A DNA stretch of 59,106 nt from Archangium violaceum Cb vi76. GTDB lineage: Bacteria > Myxococcota > Myxococcia > Myxococcales > Myxococcaceae. The notes beneath the pieces were generated by a model, which had not been told where the DNA came from, made no database searches, and saw nothing but the letters and a program-made list of their open reading frames with translations. Shown piece by piece: positions 21,347 to 29,185 of this stretch; the stretch's first letter is position 1; each line of letters begins with the position of its first letter. The stretch lies in assembly GCF_000733295.1 (NCBI RefSeq), contig NZ_JPMI01000010.1, positions 1 to 59,106 on the forward strand. The letters run 5' to 3'. A program made the position numbers and the translations under genes.

Positions 21347-22810
21347 TCAGTGAGGCGCCGCCACGTCGGTGGAGGGGACCGCCACGTCCCGCTTCACCTT
21401 GGGGAAGAAGAGCCCCGCGGCGAAGGCGGCCACGGTGGCGGCGCAGATGATCCAGAAGTTGATCGTCAGCCCCGTTCCGAGCGCCCCGCTCAGCGTCTGG
21501 AACAAGGCCGGAGACAGGCCGCGGCCGTGCTCGGGGCCGAGCAGCTCGTTGGCGGCCTCCAGGGGGACGGTCGGATCCTTCATGAGCTGGGAGACCACCA
21601 CGCCGCCCATCAACCCCACCCCGAGCGCCCCGCCGATGGTGCGGAAGAACATGTGGCTCGCCGTCGCCACCCCGCGCAGCTCCCAGCCCACGCTGGTCTG
21701 CACCGCGATGAGCAGCGAGGTGGCCGTGAAGCCCAGGCCGATGCCGAACAACGCCATCGCCAGCTCCGGAATCAGCAGCGAGGACTCCGGCTTGAGCAGC
21801 AACGCCATCACCCCCGTGCCAATCACCGACAGCCCCAGCCCTCCGACGATGAGCGGACGGAAGCCCGTCTTGAGCAACAACCGCCCCGCGAAGAGACTCG
21901 CCACGGGCCAGCCGACGATCATCGGGGTGATCATCCCACCAGCCAGCGTGGCCGAGCCGCCCAGCACGCCCTGCACGTACAGCGGCACGTAGGTGGTGGC
22001 CCCGAACATCGCCGCCGAGAAGAGCGCCCCCGCCACCGCGGAGATGGTGATGGCCGGGTTCTTGAAGATGGTCATGGGGATGATGGGCTCGGCGACCTTG
22101 CGCTCCACCCACACGAAGGCGGCGAGCAGCACGGCCCCCAACATCAGCTCCGGCAGGTTGCGGCCGATTCCCTGCACCCCGAAGAGCAGCGCCACCACGC
22201 CGGCCGAGAGCAGCACCGCCCCCGCGTAGTCCAGCTTCAGCGGCTTGTGCTGCACCTGCTCGTGGAAGAAGAACACCAGCAGCGCGAAGGCGCCCAGCCC
22301 CACCGGAACGTTGATGAAGAAGACCCAGTGCCAGGTGAGGTACTTCACGATGAGGCCACCGGTGAGCGGACCCACCAGCCCCGCGAGCCCCCACACCCCG
22401 CTGAAGACGCCCTGCACCTTCGCGCGCTGCTCCAGCGTGTAGATGTCCCCGATGATGGTGAGCGAAACGGGCTGCATCGCTCCCGCGCCCAGCCCCTGCA
22501 ACGTGCGGAAGGCGATCAACATGTTCATCGACGTGGACAGCCCGCTGAGAACGGAGCCCGCGAGGAACAGGCCGATGCCGAAGAGCAACACGGGCTTGCG
22601 CCCATAGAGGTCCGCCAGCTTCCCGTAGATGGGCACCGTCACGGTGGAGGCGAGCATGTACGCGGTGAAGACCCAGGCGTAGCTCCGCAACCCGCCCAGC
22701 TCACCGACCACCGTGGGCATGGCGGTGGAGACGACGGTCATCTCCAGCGCCGCCATGAAGAGACTCAAGGCCAGGGCAACGGTGGTCAGGGGACGGTGGG
22801 TGGTTCTCAT
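21347..22810 (-). CDS. DHA2-family MFS drug exporter (14-TM type)
   Basis: A 487-aa major-facilitator exporter resembling EmrB/QacA. The N-terminal TM1 has LFMAALEMTVVSTAMPTVV, the D-type motif 1 of drug/H+ antiporters; motif A appears as GKLADLYGRKPVLL and motif C-like Gly/Pro-rich segment as GVWGLAGLVGPLTGGLI. The length and hydrophobic-segment count fit 14 helices. It lies downstream of the ECF sigma gene on the same strand (71 bp gap) and converges on the RND operon. Substrate unknown; whether it belongs to the sigma factor's transcription unit is open. Confidence 0.92.
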   Translation of the reverse strand: MRTTHRPLTTVALALSLFMAALEMTVVSTAMPTVVGELGGLRSYAWVFTAYMLASTVTVPIYGKLADLYGRKPVLLFGIGLFLAGSVLSGLSTSMNMLIAFRTLQGLGAGAMQPVSLTIIGDIYTLEQRAKVQGVFSGVWGLAGLVGPLTGGLIVKYLTWHWVFFINVPVGLGAFALLVFFFHEQVQHKPLKLDYAGAVLLSAGVVALLFGVQGIGRNLPELMLGAVLLAAFVWVERKVAEPIIPMTIFKNPAITISAVAGALFSAAMFGATTYVPLYVQGVLGGSATLAGGMITPMIVGWPVASLFAGRLLLKTGFRPLIVGGLGLSVIGTGVMALLLKPESSLLIPELAMALFGIGLGFTATSLLIAVQTSVGWELRGVATASHMFFRTIGGALGVGLMGGVVVSQLMKDPTVPLEAANELLGPEHGRGLSPALFQTLSGALGTGLTINFWIICAATVAAFAAGLFFPKVKRDVAVPSTDVAAPH

Positions 22811-22881
22811 GCTGTCGGGTCGGGAGGGTCGGACGGAGAAGGAGCGCCCTGCTTAACGGGTGGAGGCCAGGGCCGCCATCG

Positions 22882-23715
22882 TCAAGTATTCCCGTCTCCC
22901 GGGCTCCCGGCCTCGAGCGTCCGAGACAACGCCTGGCGCACCGCCGCGCGCACCGGCGCGGGCACTTCGTCCCCCGGGATGCGCCGGCACAGGGACACCG
23001 TGCGTTTGAGCGAGTCGCACGCCTCGGCACAGCGTGGGCACCGCGACAGATGGTCCTCGAGGCGTACGCACGTGGCCTGGTCCACCTCCTGCGCCGCGAA
23101 CTCCGAGAGCTCCTGCGCCAGCTCAGGGCATCCGCGGGCCTCGTCCTGGGCGCCCTCGCCCATCAGCGTGGAGAGGTGCTCGCGCAGTTGGAGCCGCGCG
23201 CGGTGCAACCGGCTCTTGAGCGCTCGCACCTCGATTCCCACCACCTGCGCCGCCTCCTCGGCCGTGAGGCCCTCCACATCCCGGAGGATGAGCACCTCGC
23301 GCTGGGCCTCGGGCAACGCGAGGATGGCCGCCTGCAACACCTCTCCCATCTGCCGGGCATGGGAGACCATGTCCGGAGCCGCCTCTTCCGCGGCCACCTG
23401 GGTCGCCGCGGGAGAATCCAGGGGTTGGAACTCCTCGGGGGCTCCGGCTCGGCGGCGGCGCAGGCGGAAGCAGTGCGTGCGAGCTACCTGGAACAGCCAC
23501 GTGGACAGCTGCGCGTCGCCCCGGAACGCGTGGATGCCTCGGAAGGCCGCGAGCAGCGTCTCCTGGAGCACCTCCTTGGCGTCCTCCTCCGAGCCGCACA
23601 TGCGCAGGCCGAAGCGGTACACCTGCTTCTCGTGCCGGGCGAGGAGCTCGTCCACGGCCTTGTCGTCACCCGAGCGAGCGGCCTCCATCAACTGCGCATC
23701 GGTTCGCGTCGACAT
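22882..23715 (-). CDS. ECF sigma factor with fused C-terminal zinc-finger (anti-sigma-like) domain
   Basis: A 277-aa sigma-70-family ECF factor. Region 2 is around residues 20-95 (EEDAKEVLQETLLAAFRGI, STWLFQVARTHCFRLRRRR); region 4 around 125-185 (LPEAQREVLILRDVEGLTAEEAAQVVGIEVRALKSRLHRARLQLREHL). The last ~90 residues resemble a zf-HC2/ZAS domain: GCPELAQEL, then about 26 residues, HLSRCPRC, the Cys...His-x3-Cys-x2-Cys zinc site normally found in separate anti-sigma factors. This suggests intrinsic redox or zinc control. It follows the two YeeE genes by 60 bp on the same strand and is probably co-transcribed with them. Confidence 0.9.
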   Translation of the reverse strand: MSTRTDAQLMEAARSGDDKAVDELLARHEKQVYRFGLRMCGSEEDAKEVLQETLLAAFRGIHAFRGDAQLSTWLFQVARTHCFRLRRRRAGAPEEFQPLDSPAATQVAAEEAAPDMVSHARQMGEVLQAAILALPEAQREVLILRDVEGLTAEEAAQVVGIEVRALKSRLHRARLQLREHLSTLMGEGAQDEARGCPELAQELSEFAAQEVDQATCVRLEDHLSRCPRCAEACDSLKRTVSLCRRIPGDEVPAPVRAAVRQALSRTLEAGSPGDGNT

Positions 23716-23775
23716 CTCCCGGTCGCCTCCTCGCGCTCCCCGCCGGGGAACACCAGACGGCCAGGATGCCTCGCG

Positions 23776-24264
23776 TCAGGGGGCGGCTCCAACTGATTCC
23801 GGAGGCCGTGAAGGCATCGTGTCCGGGAGCGGAGTCCCCGCGCGCTCGCTCCGCCGCGTTTGTAACAACTGGGCGAGGAACATGCCGGCGAACATGGCGG
23901 GCACGAAGACGAGCACCTGGGGCGCGCCGCTGGAGAGCGCGGTGAGCACGGGGCCAGGACAATAGCCGCCGAGCCCCCAGCCCACCCCGAAGAGGGCCGC
24001 TCCCACGAGGAGCTTCGAGTCCACCCGGCTGACGGGGAAGGAAGGGAATTTCGCGGCGAACAGGGGCCGCTCCCGCTCGAGGATGAAAGGCCGCAGTGCC
24101 GCATGCACGGCGATGGCCCCCCCCATCACGAACATGAGCCGGAAGTCCCAATCTCCCGCGATATCGAGGAAGCCGAGGACGTTGGCCGGGTCCGTCATGC
24201 CGCTGATGCCCAGTCCGAGGGCGAAGAGGAGACCGCTGAGAAACGCGCTGAGAAGAGGACGCAA
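23776..24264 (-). CDS. YeeE/YedE family sulfur-compound transporter, second half
   Basis: A 162-aa membrane protein of the YeeE/YedE (DUF6691-type) family, which takes up thiosulfate or related reduced sulfur. It is one of two split halves. Conserved elements: LGISGMTDPANVLGFLDIAGDWD, then a TM, VGWGLGGYCPGPVLTAL with the functional Cys, and a last helix. An uncharged His/Arg/Glu-rich tail follows. It starts 12 bp after its partner's stop; the ECF sigma gene lies 60 bp downstream. Confidence 0.9.
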   Translation of the reverse strand: MRPLLSAFLSGLLFALGLGISGMTDPANVLGFLDIAGDWDFRLMFVMGGAIAVHAALRPFILERERPLFAAKFPSFPVSRVDSKLLVGAALFGVGWGLGGYCPGPVLTALSSGAPQVLVFVPAMFAGMFLAQLLQTRRSERAGTPLPDTMPSRPPESVGAAP

Positions 24265-24276
24265 GGGAAGCTCCGT

Positions 24277-24705
24277 TCAGAAGACGTGGCGGGCCAGGAA
24301 GACGGTGAGGACACCCGTGGCCATGAAGGTGAGCGTGGCCGCGATGGAGCGGACGGAGCCTCGGCTGATGCCGCAGACGCCATGCCCACTGGTGCAGCCG
24401 TTTCCCAGCCGCGAGCCGAAGCCCACCAGCAGCCCGGCCACCACCAGCAGCGAGACCCCGCTCGCGCTCAGGGGCCCCGGAGCCGCGAAGGAGCCGGGAC
24501 GAAGCCACGCCAACAGCAGGCCACCGGTGAGCAGCCCCGCGAAGAAGAGCACGCGCCAGGCGATGTCTCCGCGAACAGGGGCCAGCAGCGAACCCACCAC
24601 ACCGCTGATGCCCGCCACCCGGCCGTTGGCCAGAAGCAGGAGCGACGCGCTCAGTCCGAGGAGCGCCCCGCCCAGGAGAGGAAGGAGGAAGGAAGAAGAA
24701 GTCAT
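24277..24705 (-). CDS. YeeE/YedE family sulfur-compound transporter, first half
   Basis: A 142-aa integral membrane protein, N-terminal half of a split YeeE. The signature [16 protein letters not shown] with two cysteines is the family's substrate-relay motif; about four TM helices are apparent. First gene of the minus-strand sulfur operon, immediately downstream of one arm of the symmetric promoter repeat. Together with the divergent persulfide dioxygenase and rhodanese it suggests uptake and handling of thiosulfate/persulfide. Confidence 0.9.
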   Translation of the reverse strand: MTSSSFLLPLLGGALLGLSASLLLLANGRVAGISGVVGSLLAPVRGDIAWRVLFFAGLLTGGLLLAWLRPGSFAAPGPLSASGVSLLVVAGLLVGFGSRLGNGCTSGHGVCGISRGSVRSIAATLTFMATGVLTVFLARHVF

Positions 24706-24710
24706 GTCCT

Positions 24711-24840
24711 GTGAGAGCCAGATTCCCCAGAAAAGGATTCACCGGGAATCTACACCTCCATGAGACGGGAGGGCGGCCCCCTGCTCTCCCGGCTGCTCAC
24801 AACGAGGCCTGAATCCTTTTTCCCGGCCCCGGGCTCTCAC
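24711..24840. promoter_or_regulatory. Symmetric two-part inverted repeat in the divergent sulfur-gene promoter
   Basis: Left arm: GTGAGAGCC (24711-24719), 11 nt, AAAAGGATTCA (24731-24741). Right arm: TGAATCCTTTT (24810-24820), 11 nt, GGCTCTCAC (24832-24840). The two are perfect reverse complements with identical spacing. Read toward each gene, both show TGAATCCTTTT-N11-GGCTCTCAC just before the start region. Either a shared operator pair or two copies of one promoter, plausibly for the ECF sigma factor encoded in the left operon. Confidence 0.75.
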
Positions 24841-24857
24841 GGACAGGAGACCCCGAC

Positions 24858-25559
24858 ATGATCTTCCGTCAACTCTTCGATACCGAGTCCTCGACCTATA
24901 CCTACCTCATCGGTGACGACGCCACGCGCCAGGCGGTCCTCATCGATCCCGTGCTCGAGCAGGTGGATCGCGACCTGCGGCTGGTGAGCGAGCTGGGCCT
25001 CACCCTCACCCACGTCTTCGATACCCACGTGCACGCCGACCACGTCACCGCGTCGGGCGTGTTGCGCGAACGCACGCAGTGCACGGTGGTGGGCGGGGAG
25101 GGAGGAGCCCCCTGCATCAACCTCCAGGCGCGCCATGGGGACGAGGTGCGCGTCGGACAGCTCGTCTTCCAGGTGCTCGCCACTCCGGGACATACGAACG
25201 ACAGCGTCAGCTACCTCCTCGGCGACCGCGTCTTCACCGGCGACGCCCTGCTCGTGCGAGGCAACGGCCGCACCGACTTCCAGAACGGCAACGCGAGCCA
25301 GCTCTACGACAGCCTCACCCGCGTCCTCTTCAACCTGCCGGACGAGACGCTCGTCTACCCCGGCCACGACTACAAGGGCCACACGGTGACGAGCATCGCC
25401 GAGGAGAAGCGCCACAACCCGCGCCTGGCTGGCAAGAGCCGTGAGGAGTTCATCCACATCATGGAGAACCTCCACCTGCCCAAGCCCCGGAAGATCGACA
25501 TCGCCGTCCCGGCCAACCGCGCCTGCGGGACCACGGTGCCCGTCCCCCAAGGGGCCTGA
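24858..25559 (+). CDS. MBL-fold persulfide dioxygenase-like protein
   Basis: A 233-aa metallo-beta-lactamase-fold enzyme of the ETHE1/Blh group, which oxidises glutathione persulfide to sulfite with a mononuclear iron. The metal motif reads THVHADH, with [24 protein letters not shown] and the final His in YPGHDY. GRTDFQ is typical of the persulfide dioxygenase/Blh clade rather than glyoxalase II. A Shine-Dalgarno (CAGGAG, 24844-24849) lies 8 nt before the ATG. First gene of the plus-strand sulfur operon. Confidence 0.93.
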   Translation: MIFRQLFDTESSTYTYLIGDDATRQAVLIDPVLEQVDRDLRLVSELGLTLTHVFDTHVHADHVTASGVLRERTQCTVVGGEGGAPCINLQARHGDEVRVGQLVFQVLATPGHTNDSVSYLLGDRVFTGDALLVRGNGRTDFQNGNASQLYDSLTRVLFNLPDETLVYPGHDYKGHTVTSIAEEKRHNPRLAGKSREEFIHIMENLHLPKPRKIDIAVPANRACGTTVPVPQGA

Positions 25560-25589
25560 ATCCCCTGCCCTCTCTCTGGAGACCCGGCC

Positions 25590-25907
25590 ATGGCATCGCT
25601 TCCCTACCAGGACATCACCCCCACCCAGCTCGAGGCGCTCGGCCCCCGGGTGCGCCGCATCGACGTGCGCGAGCCAGATGAGTACACCGGCCCCCTGGGC
25701 CACCTGCCCGGGACGGAGCTCATCCCGCTGGGCACGCTGGAGGCGGCGTCCGCCTCCTGGCCCCGCGAACAACCGCTGCTGCTCATCTGCCGCTCGGGCG
25801 GTCGCTCCGCGAGGGCCGCGCAGGCGCTCGCTCAACGGGGCTTCACCCACCTCTACAACCTGGCGGGCGGAATGCTCGCCGTGCGCGAGACATCCGCGGC
25901 CCGCTGA
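25590..25907 (+). CDS. Rhodanese-like sulfurtransferase, single domain
   Basis: A 105-aa rhodanese. The active-site loop reads [12 protein letters not shown], with the sulfur-carrying Cys; the conserved [26 protein letters not shown] precedes it. No signal peptide, so cytoplasmic. It lies 30 bp after the persulfide dioxygenase and would move sulfane sulfur between glutathione persulfide and thiosulfate. Confidence 0.94.
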   Translation: MASLPYQDITPTQLEALGPRVRRIDVREPDEYTGPLGHLPGTELIPLGTLEAASASWPREQPLLLICRSGGRSARAAQALAQRGFTHLYNLAGGMLAVRETSAAR

Positions 25908-25928
25908 GCTCGCACGGAAACGGACACC

Positions 25929-26742
25929 ATGCTCCTGCTCGGCTTCTCCCTCGCGATGCTCATCGGACTGTCCCTCGGCCTGCTCGGCGGGGGCGGCTCC
26001 ATCCTCACCGTTCCCATCCTCGTGTACGTCCTGGGCTTCGGAGCCAAGGAGTCCATCGCCATGGGGTTGGCGGTGGTGGGAGTCACCAGCCTCTTTGGTG
26101 CCCTGGGCCACTGGCGCAAGGGCAACCTCCAGTTGCGCGAGGCCGTCGTCTTCGGGGCGGTGGCGATGGCGGGCACGTACGCGGGGGCCCGCCTGTCCGT
26201 CTTCATCTCGGGCACGGCGCAGCTCCTGCTCTTCGCCACGGTGATGCTCGTGGCGGCCTTCTTCATGTTCCGCAATGGCCGCGAGGAAGCAGCCTCCCCC
26301 CCCACCTCCCCACAAGGCCTCCTTCCCGGTCATGGCCGCGGCCGCGCTCGGCGTGGGGGGCCTCACGGGACTGGTGGGCGTGGGCGGCGGCTTCCTCATC
26401 GTGCCGGCGCTGGTGCTCCTGGTGGGCCTGCCCATGAAGCAGGCGGTGGGCACCAGCCTGCTCGTCATCGCCCTCAACTCCTTCGTGGGTTTCGCCGGCT
26501 ACCTCGGCCACGTGGACGTGCCCTGGATGTACCTGGGACTCTTCACGGCCATCGCGGTGGCGGGAATCCTCGCGGGCACCTGGGCGACCCACTTCGTGTC
26601 ACAGGCGGCCCTCAAGCGGGCCTTCTCGATCCTCCTCGTGGTGATGGGCGCCTTCATCCTCTTCAAGAACCGCGAGGCCCTGCACCAGTCAGGCACCGGG
26701 CACACGAGTCCGGTGGTCTCCTCGGCGCCTCACGCCCATTGA
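25929..26742 (+). pseudogene. TauE/SafE-family sulfite exporter, split by an apparent frameshift
   Basis: A roughly 270-residue TSUP/TauE-type membrane exporter, presumably for sulfite made by the dioxygenase. The N-terminal half ([30 protein letters not shown]) starts at ATG 25929; the C-terminal half ([38 protein letters not shown]) is in another frame. Removing one C from the eight-C run at 26296-26303 joins them ([16 protein letters not shown]). Both halves carry the family's repeated GGGGS/GGGFxxVP motif. Sequencing indel or true mutation cannot be told apart; the second half alone has a possible start at 26275. Confidence 0.85.
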
Positions 26743-26882
26743 GTGCTCGCTCCCCTCCGCGGCTGTTCTCCCCCGCGGGACTTTGTCCCATGGGTGGAAC
26801 AGTCCTTCCAGGATTCACGTCTGGTGCGGCAACAGTCTCGCGGTCATCTTGGAGGTGTCTCAACGAGAGAACTCAACGAGAG

Positions 26883-26890
26883 AAAAGGAG
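26883..26890 (+). promoter_or_regulatory. Shine-Dalgarno for the pirin gene
   Basis: AAAAGGAG ends 6 nt before the ATG at 26897 and supports that start over an in-frame ATG at 26783. Confidence 0.65.
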
Positions 26891-26896
26891 CACCCC

Positions 26897-27592
26897 ATGA
26901 TGATCGTTCGACCCTCTGAAACGCGCGGACATGCCAACCACGGCTGGCTGGACTCCCACCATACGTTCTCGTTCGGGGGCTATTACGACCCGGACTTCAT
27001 GGGCTTCCGCGCCCTGCGCGTCATCAACGAGGACCGCGTCACGGCGGGCGACGGCTTCGACACGCACTCGCACCGGGACATGGAGATCATCACCTACCCG
27101 CTCAGCGGCGCCATCGCGCACCGGGACAGCACGGGCGGCGAGGGACTGCTGCGCACCGGCGAGGTGCAGCGCATGACGGCGGGCACCGGCGTGCAGCACA
27201 GCGAGATGAACGGCGCCAACGAGGAGCTGCACTTCCTGCAGATCTGGATCCTCCCCAAGCAGCGAGGACTGAGGCCCGGCTATGAGCAGAAGGCCTTCTC
27301 CGAGTCCGAGCGCCAGGGCCACTGGCGCGTGGTGGCCAGCCCCGACGCCCGCGACGGAAGCCTCACCGTGCACCAGGACGTGCTGCTGCACAGCACGCTG
27401 CTGGGCCAGGGCGAGCAGGCCGAGTACACGCTGGCTCCGGGCCGCCACGCCTGGGTTCAGCTGGCACGGGGCAAGGGCACGCTCAACGGCGTGGAGCTGA
27501 AGGCCGGAGACGGCGTGGCCGTATCCGAGGAGTCCCAGCTGGTGCTCTCCGCCTCCGAGCCGCTCGAGGCCCTGCTCTTCGACCTGGCCTGA
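26897..27592 (+). CDS. Pirin family protein (YhhW-like bicupin)
   Basis: A 231-aa cupin protein. Metal-binding residues are visible in THSHRDMEIITYPLSG (His-x-His...Glu) and VQHSEMNG, as in YhhW quercetinase-like pirins. NHGWLDSHHTFSFGGYYDPDFMGFRALRVINED is the canonical N-terminal region. The C-terminal cupin (QDVLLHSTLLGQGEQAEYTLAPGRHAWVQLARG) is present. Cytoplasmic; dioxygenase or redox-sensing roles are known for the family, not demonstrated here. A Shine-Dalgarno 6 nt upstream supports this start. Probably a single-gene unit, followed by a terminator-like hairpin. Confidence 0.94.
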   Translation: MMIVRPSETRGHANHGWLDSHHTFSFGGYYDPDFMGFRALRVINEDRVTAGDGFDTHSHRDMEIITYPLSGAIAHRDSTGGEGLLRTGEVQRMTAGTGVQHSEMNGANEELHFLQIWILPKQRGLRPGYEQKAFSESERQGHWRVVASPDARDGSLTVHQDVLLHSTLLGQGEQAEYTLAPGRHAWVQLARGKGTLNGVELKAGDGVAVSEESQLVLSASEPLEALLFDLA

Positions 27593-27598
27593 CCGCAC

Positions 27599-27621
27599 GC
27601 GCCCCGCCCACGACGGGGCGC
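27599..27621 (+). terminator. Terminator-like hairpin after the pirin gene
   Basis: GCGCCCCG (27599-27606) pairs perfectly with CGGGGCGC (27614-27621) across a 7-nt loop. There is no T-tract, so it may pause or protect the 3' end rather than terminate fully. Confidence 0.45.
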
Positions 27622-27646
27622 CACCGGGCCTTCGTGAGTTTCTGGA

Positions 27647-27676
27647 TTGCTCTCGACCATCAGGAGGCCTTATCCT
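27647..27676 (+). promoter_or_regulatory. Possible promoter of the peptide/radical-SAM cassette
   Basis: TTGCTC (27647-27652) and TATCCT (27671-27676) separated by 18 bp, about 30 bp before the peptide ATG. Only a modest match to consensus. Confidence 0.35.
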
Positions 27677-27704
27677 CGAACGTCCACTCGCGAAAGGACC
27701 GCCC

Positions 27705-27887
27705 ATGAAGAAGGTCGAGAAGAAGTTCCCGCGCACGCAGGTCATCGAGCGTCAGAACGAGCGCACCCGCCAGGTGCTGGAGCTGGATGAGAAGGCGCTC
27801 GAGCAGATCCGCGGAGGCAGCGCCGACTACGGCCTGCCGCCCCCGGATGAAGACATCATCAAGAATCCCAAGTTCCAGCTTCCGTAG
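27705..27887 (+). CDS. Putative RiPP precursor peptide with double-glycine leader
   Basis: A 60-aa peptide. Residues 1-38 look like a leader: basic start, then LELDEKALEQIRGG, the E/L/I-x-G-G pattern of double-glycine leaders, with GG at 37-38. The predicted 22-residue core is acidic and Pro-rich, has no Cys, Ser-rich or Thr-rich region, and carries two similar tetrapeptides, YGLP (42-45) and FQLP (57-60, the C-terminus), each aromatic-x-Leu-Pro. The next gene, 35 bp downstream on the same strand, is a radical SAM/SPASM enzyme, the usual maturase for such peptides. A Shine-Dalgarno-like AAAGGA precedes the ATG. No exporter or peptidase is adjacent. Function is inferred from context. Confidence 0.75.
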   Translation: MKKVEKKFPRTQVIERQNERTRQVLELDEKALEQIRGGSADYGLPPPDEDIIKNPKFQLP

Positions 27888-27922
27888 CTGACCTGCTCCC
27901 TCGCTGTCCCCGCCCCCGGCTC

Positions 27923-29185
27923 ATGCCTCAGCCCACCGTCCAGACCCGCACGGCCTATGCCGTGTGGGAGCTCACCCTCAAGTGCAACCTCGCCTGCGGC
28001 CACTGCGGTTCGCGGGCGGGAGACAGCCGCAAGAATGAGCTCTCCCGCGAGGAGGCGCTCGACCTGGTGCGCCAGCTCGCCGAGGTGGGCATCCAGGAAG
28101 TCACCATCGAGGGCGGCGAGGCGTTCCTGCGTCCCGACTGGCTCGACATCGCTCGGGCCATCTCGGACCACGGGATGCTCTGCACCATGACGACGGGAGG
28201 CTATGGCCTCTCGCGCGAAACGGCGCGGCGGATGAAGGAGGCGGGCATCGCGCACGTCTCCGTCTCCGTGGACGGCCTGGAGGCCACGCACGACAGAATC
28301 CGTGGCCGCAAGGGCTCGTTCCGCTTCTGCTTCGAAACGCTGGGCCACTTGCGCGCGGCGGGTATCCCCATCAGCTCGAACACGCAGGTCAACCGCCTGT
28401 CCGCCCCCGAGCTGCCCGTGCTGTACGAGCGCCTGCGGGACGCCGGCATCCGCGCCTGGCAGGTCCAGCTCACCGGCCCCATGGGCAACGGGACGGACAA
28501 CGCGTGGATGCTGCTGCAGCCCGCGGAGCTGCCGGACCTCTACCGGATGCTCGCCCGCGTCGCCCTGCGGGTCCGCGAGGAGTCCCGGCTGTCATTGGTC
28601 CCTGGCAACGACGTGGGCTACTTCGGCCCGTACGACGACATCCTCTTCTCCTCCAGTGGGGCCAAGGTGTGGGCGGGCTGCAAGGCGGGCCTGTCCGTGC
28701 TGGGCATCCACGCGGATGGCGGCATCAAGGCGTGCCCCACCCTGCCGTCCGAGTTCGTCGGCGGCAACATCCGCCAGCAGCCCCTGGCCGACATCCTGGA
28801 GACGCGCGAGCTCACCTTCAACGCCGACGCCGGTACGCCCGAGGGCTTCGCGCACCTGTGGGGCCACTGCGCGAGCTGCCGCTACGCCGAGGCCTGCCGG
28901 GGTGGGTGCTCACAGCGGGCGCATGTGCTCTTCAACCGGCGGGGGAACAACCCCTACTGCCACCACCGCTCGCTCCGGCTGGCCGAGAGCGGTGTGCGCG
29001 AGCGCGTCATCCGCACCGCGCCCGGCACGGGGTTGCCCTTCGACCATGGCGTCTTCGAGCTGGTGGAGGAGCCGCTCGAGTCACCCTGGCCGTCGGACGA
29101 TCCGCATCACTTCACCTATGAGCGCGTGGAGTGGCCTCCCGGTTGGGAGGCCTTCCCGCTGCCCGAGGCCAGCGCAACCCGCTAG
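27923..29185 (+). CDS. Radical SAM/SPASM domain peptide maturase
   Basis: A 420-aa radical SAM enzyme. The [4Fe-4S]-AdoMet motif is CNLACGHC (residues ~23-30); the glycine-rich SAM region (EVTIEGGEAFLR) and strand motifs follow. The C-terminal SPASM-like region binds auxiliary clusters: a Cys in VWAGCKAGLSVLGIHADGGIKACPT and then CASCRYAEACRGGCSQRAH, with a last CHH. Such enzymes make C-C, thioether or other crosslinks in RiPP precursors. The small peptide gene just upstream is the probable substrate. The core lacks Cys, so thioether formation is unlikely. It ends with a 4-bp overlap onto the convergent protease gene. Confidence 0.92.
   Translation: MPQPTVQTRTAYAVWELTLKCNLACGHCGSRAGDSRKNELSREEALDLVRQLAEVGIQEVTIEGGEAFLRPDWLDIARAISDHGMLCTMTTGGYGLSRETARRMKEAGIAHVSVSVDGLEATHDRIRGRKGSFRFCFETLGHLRAAGIPISSNTQVNRLSAPELPVLYERLRDAGIRAWQVQLTGPMGNGTDNAWMLLQPAELPDLYRMLARVALRVREESRLSLVPGNDVGYFGPYDDILFSSSGAKVWAGCKAGLSVLGIHADGGIKACPTLPSEFVGGNIRQQPLADILETRELTFNADAGTPEGFAHLWGHCASCRYAEACRGGCSQRAHVLFNRRGNNPYCHHRSLRLAESGVRERVIRTAPGTGLPFDHGVFELVEEPLESPWPSDDPHHFTYERVEWPPGWEAFPLPEASATR

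Noticed and set aside
27824-27830. XYG splice motif as in spliceotides (DYG in the peptide)
   Set aside because: Only one such triplet and no PlpY-type partner gene; the evidence is too thin for a spliceotide call.
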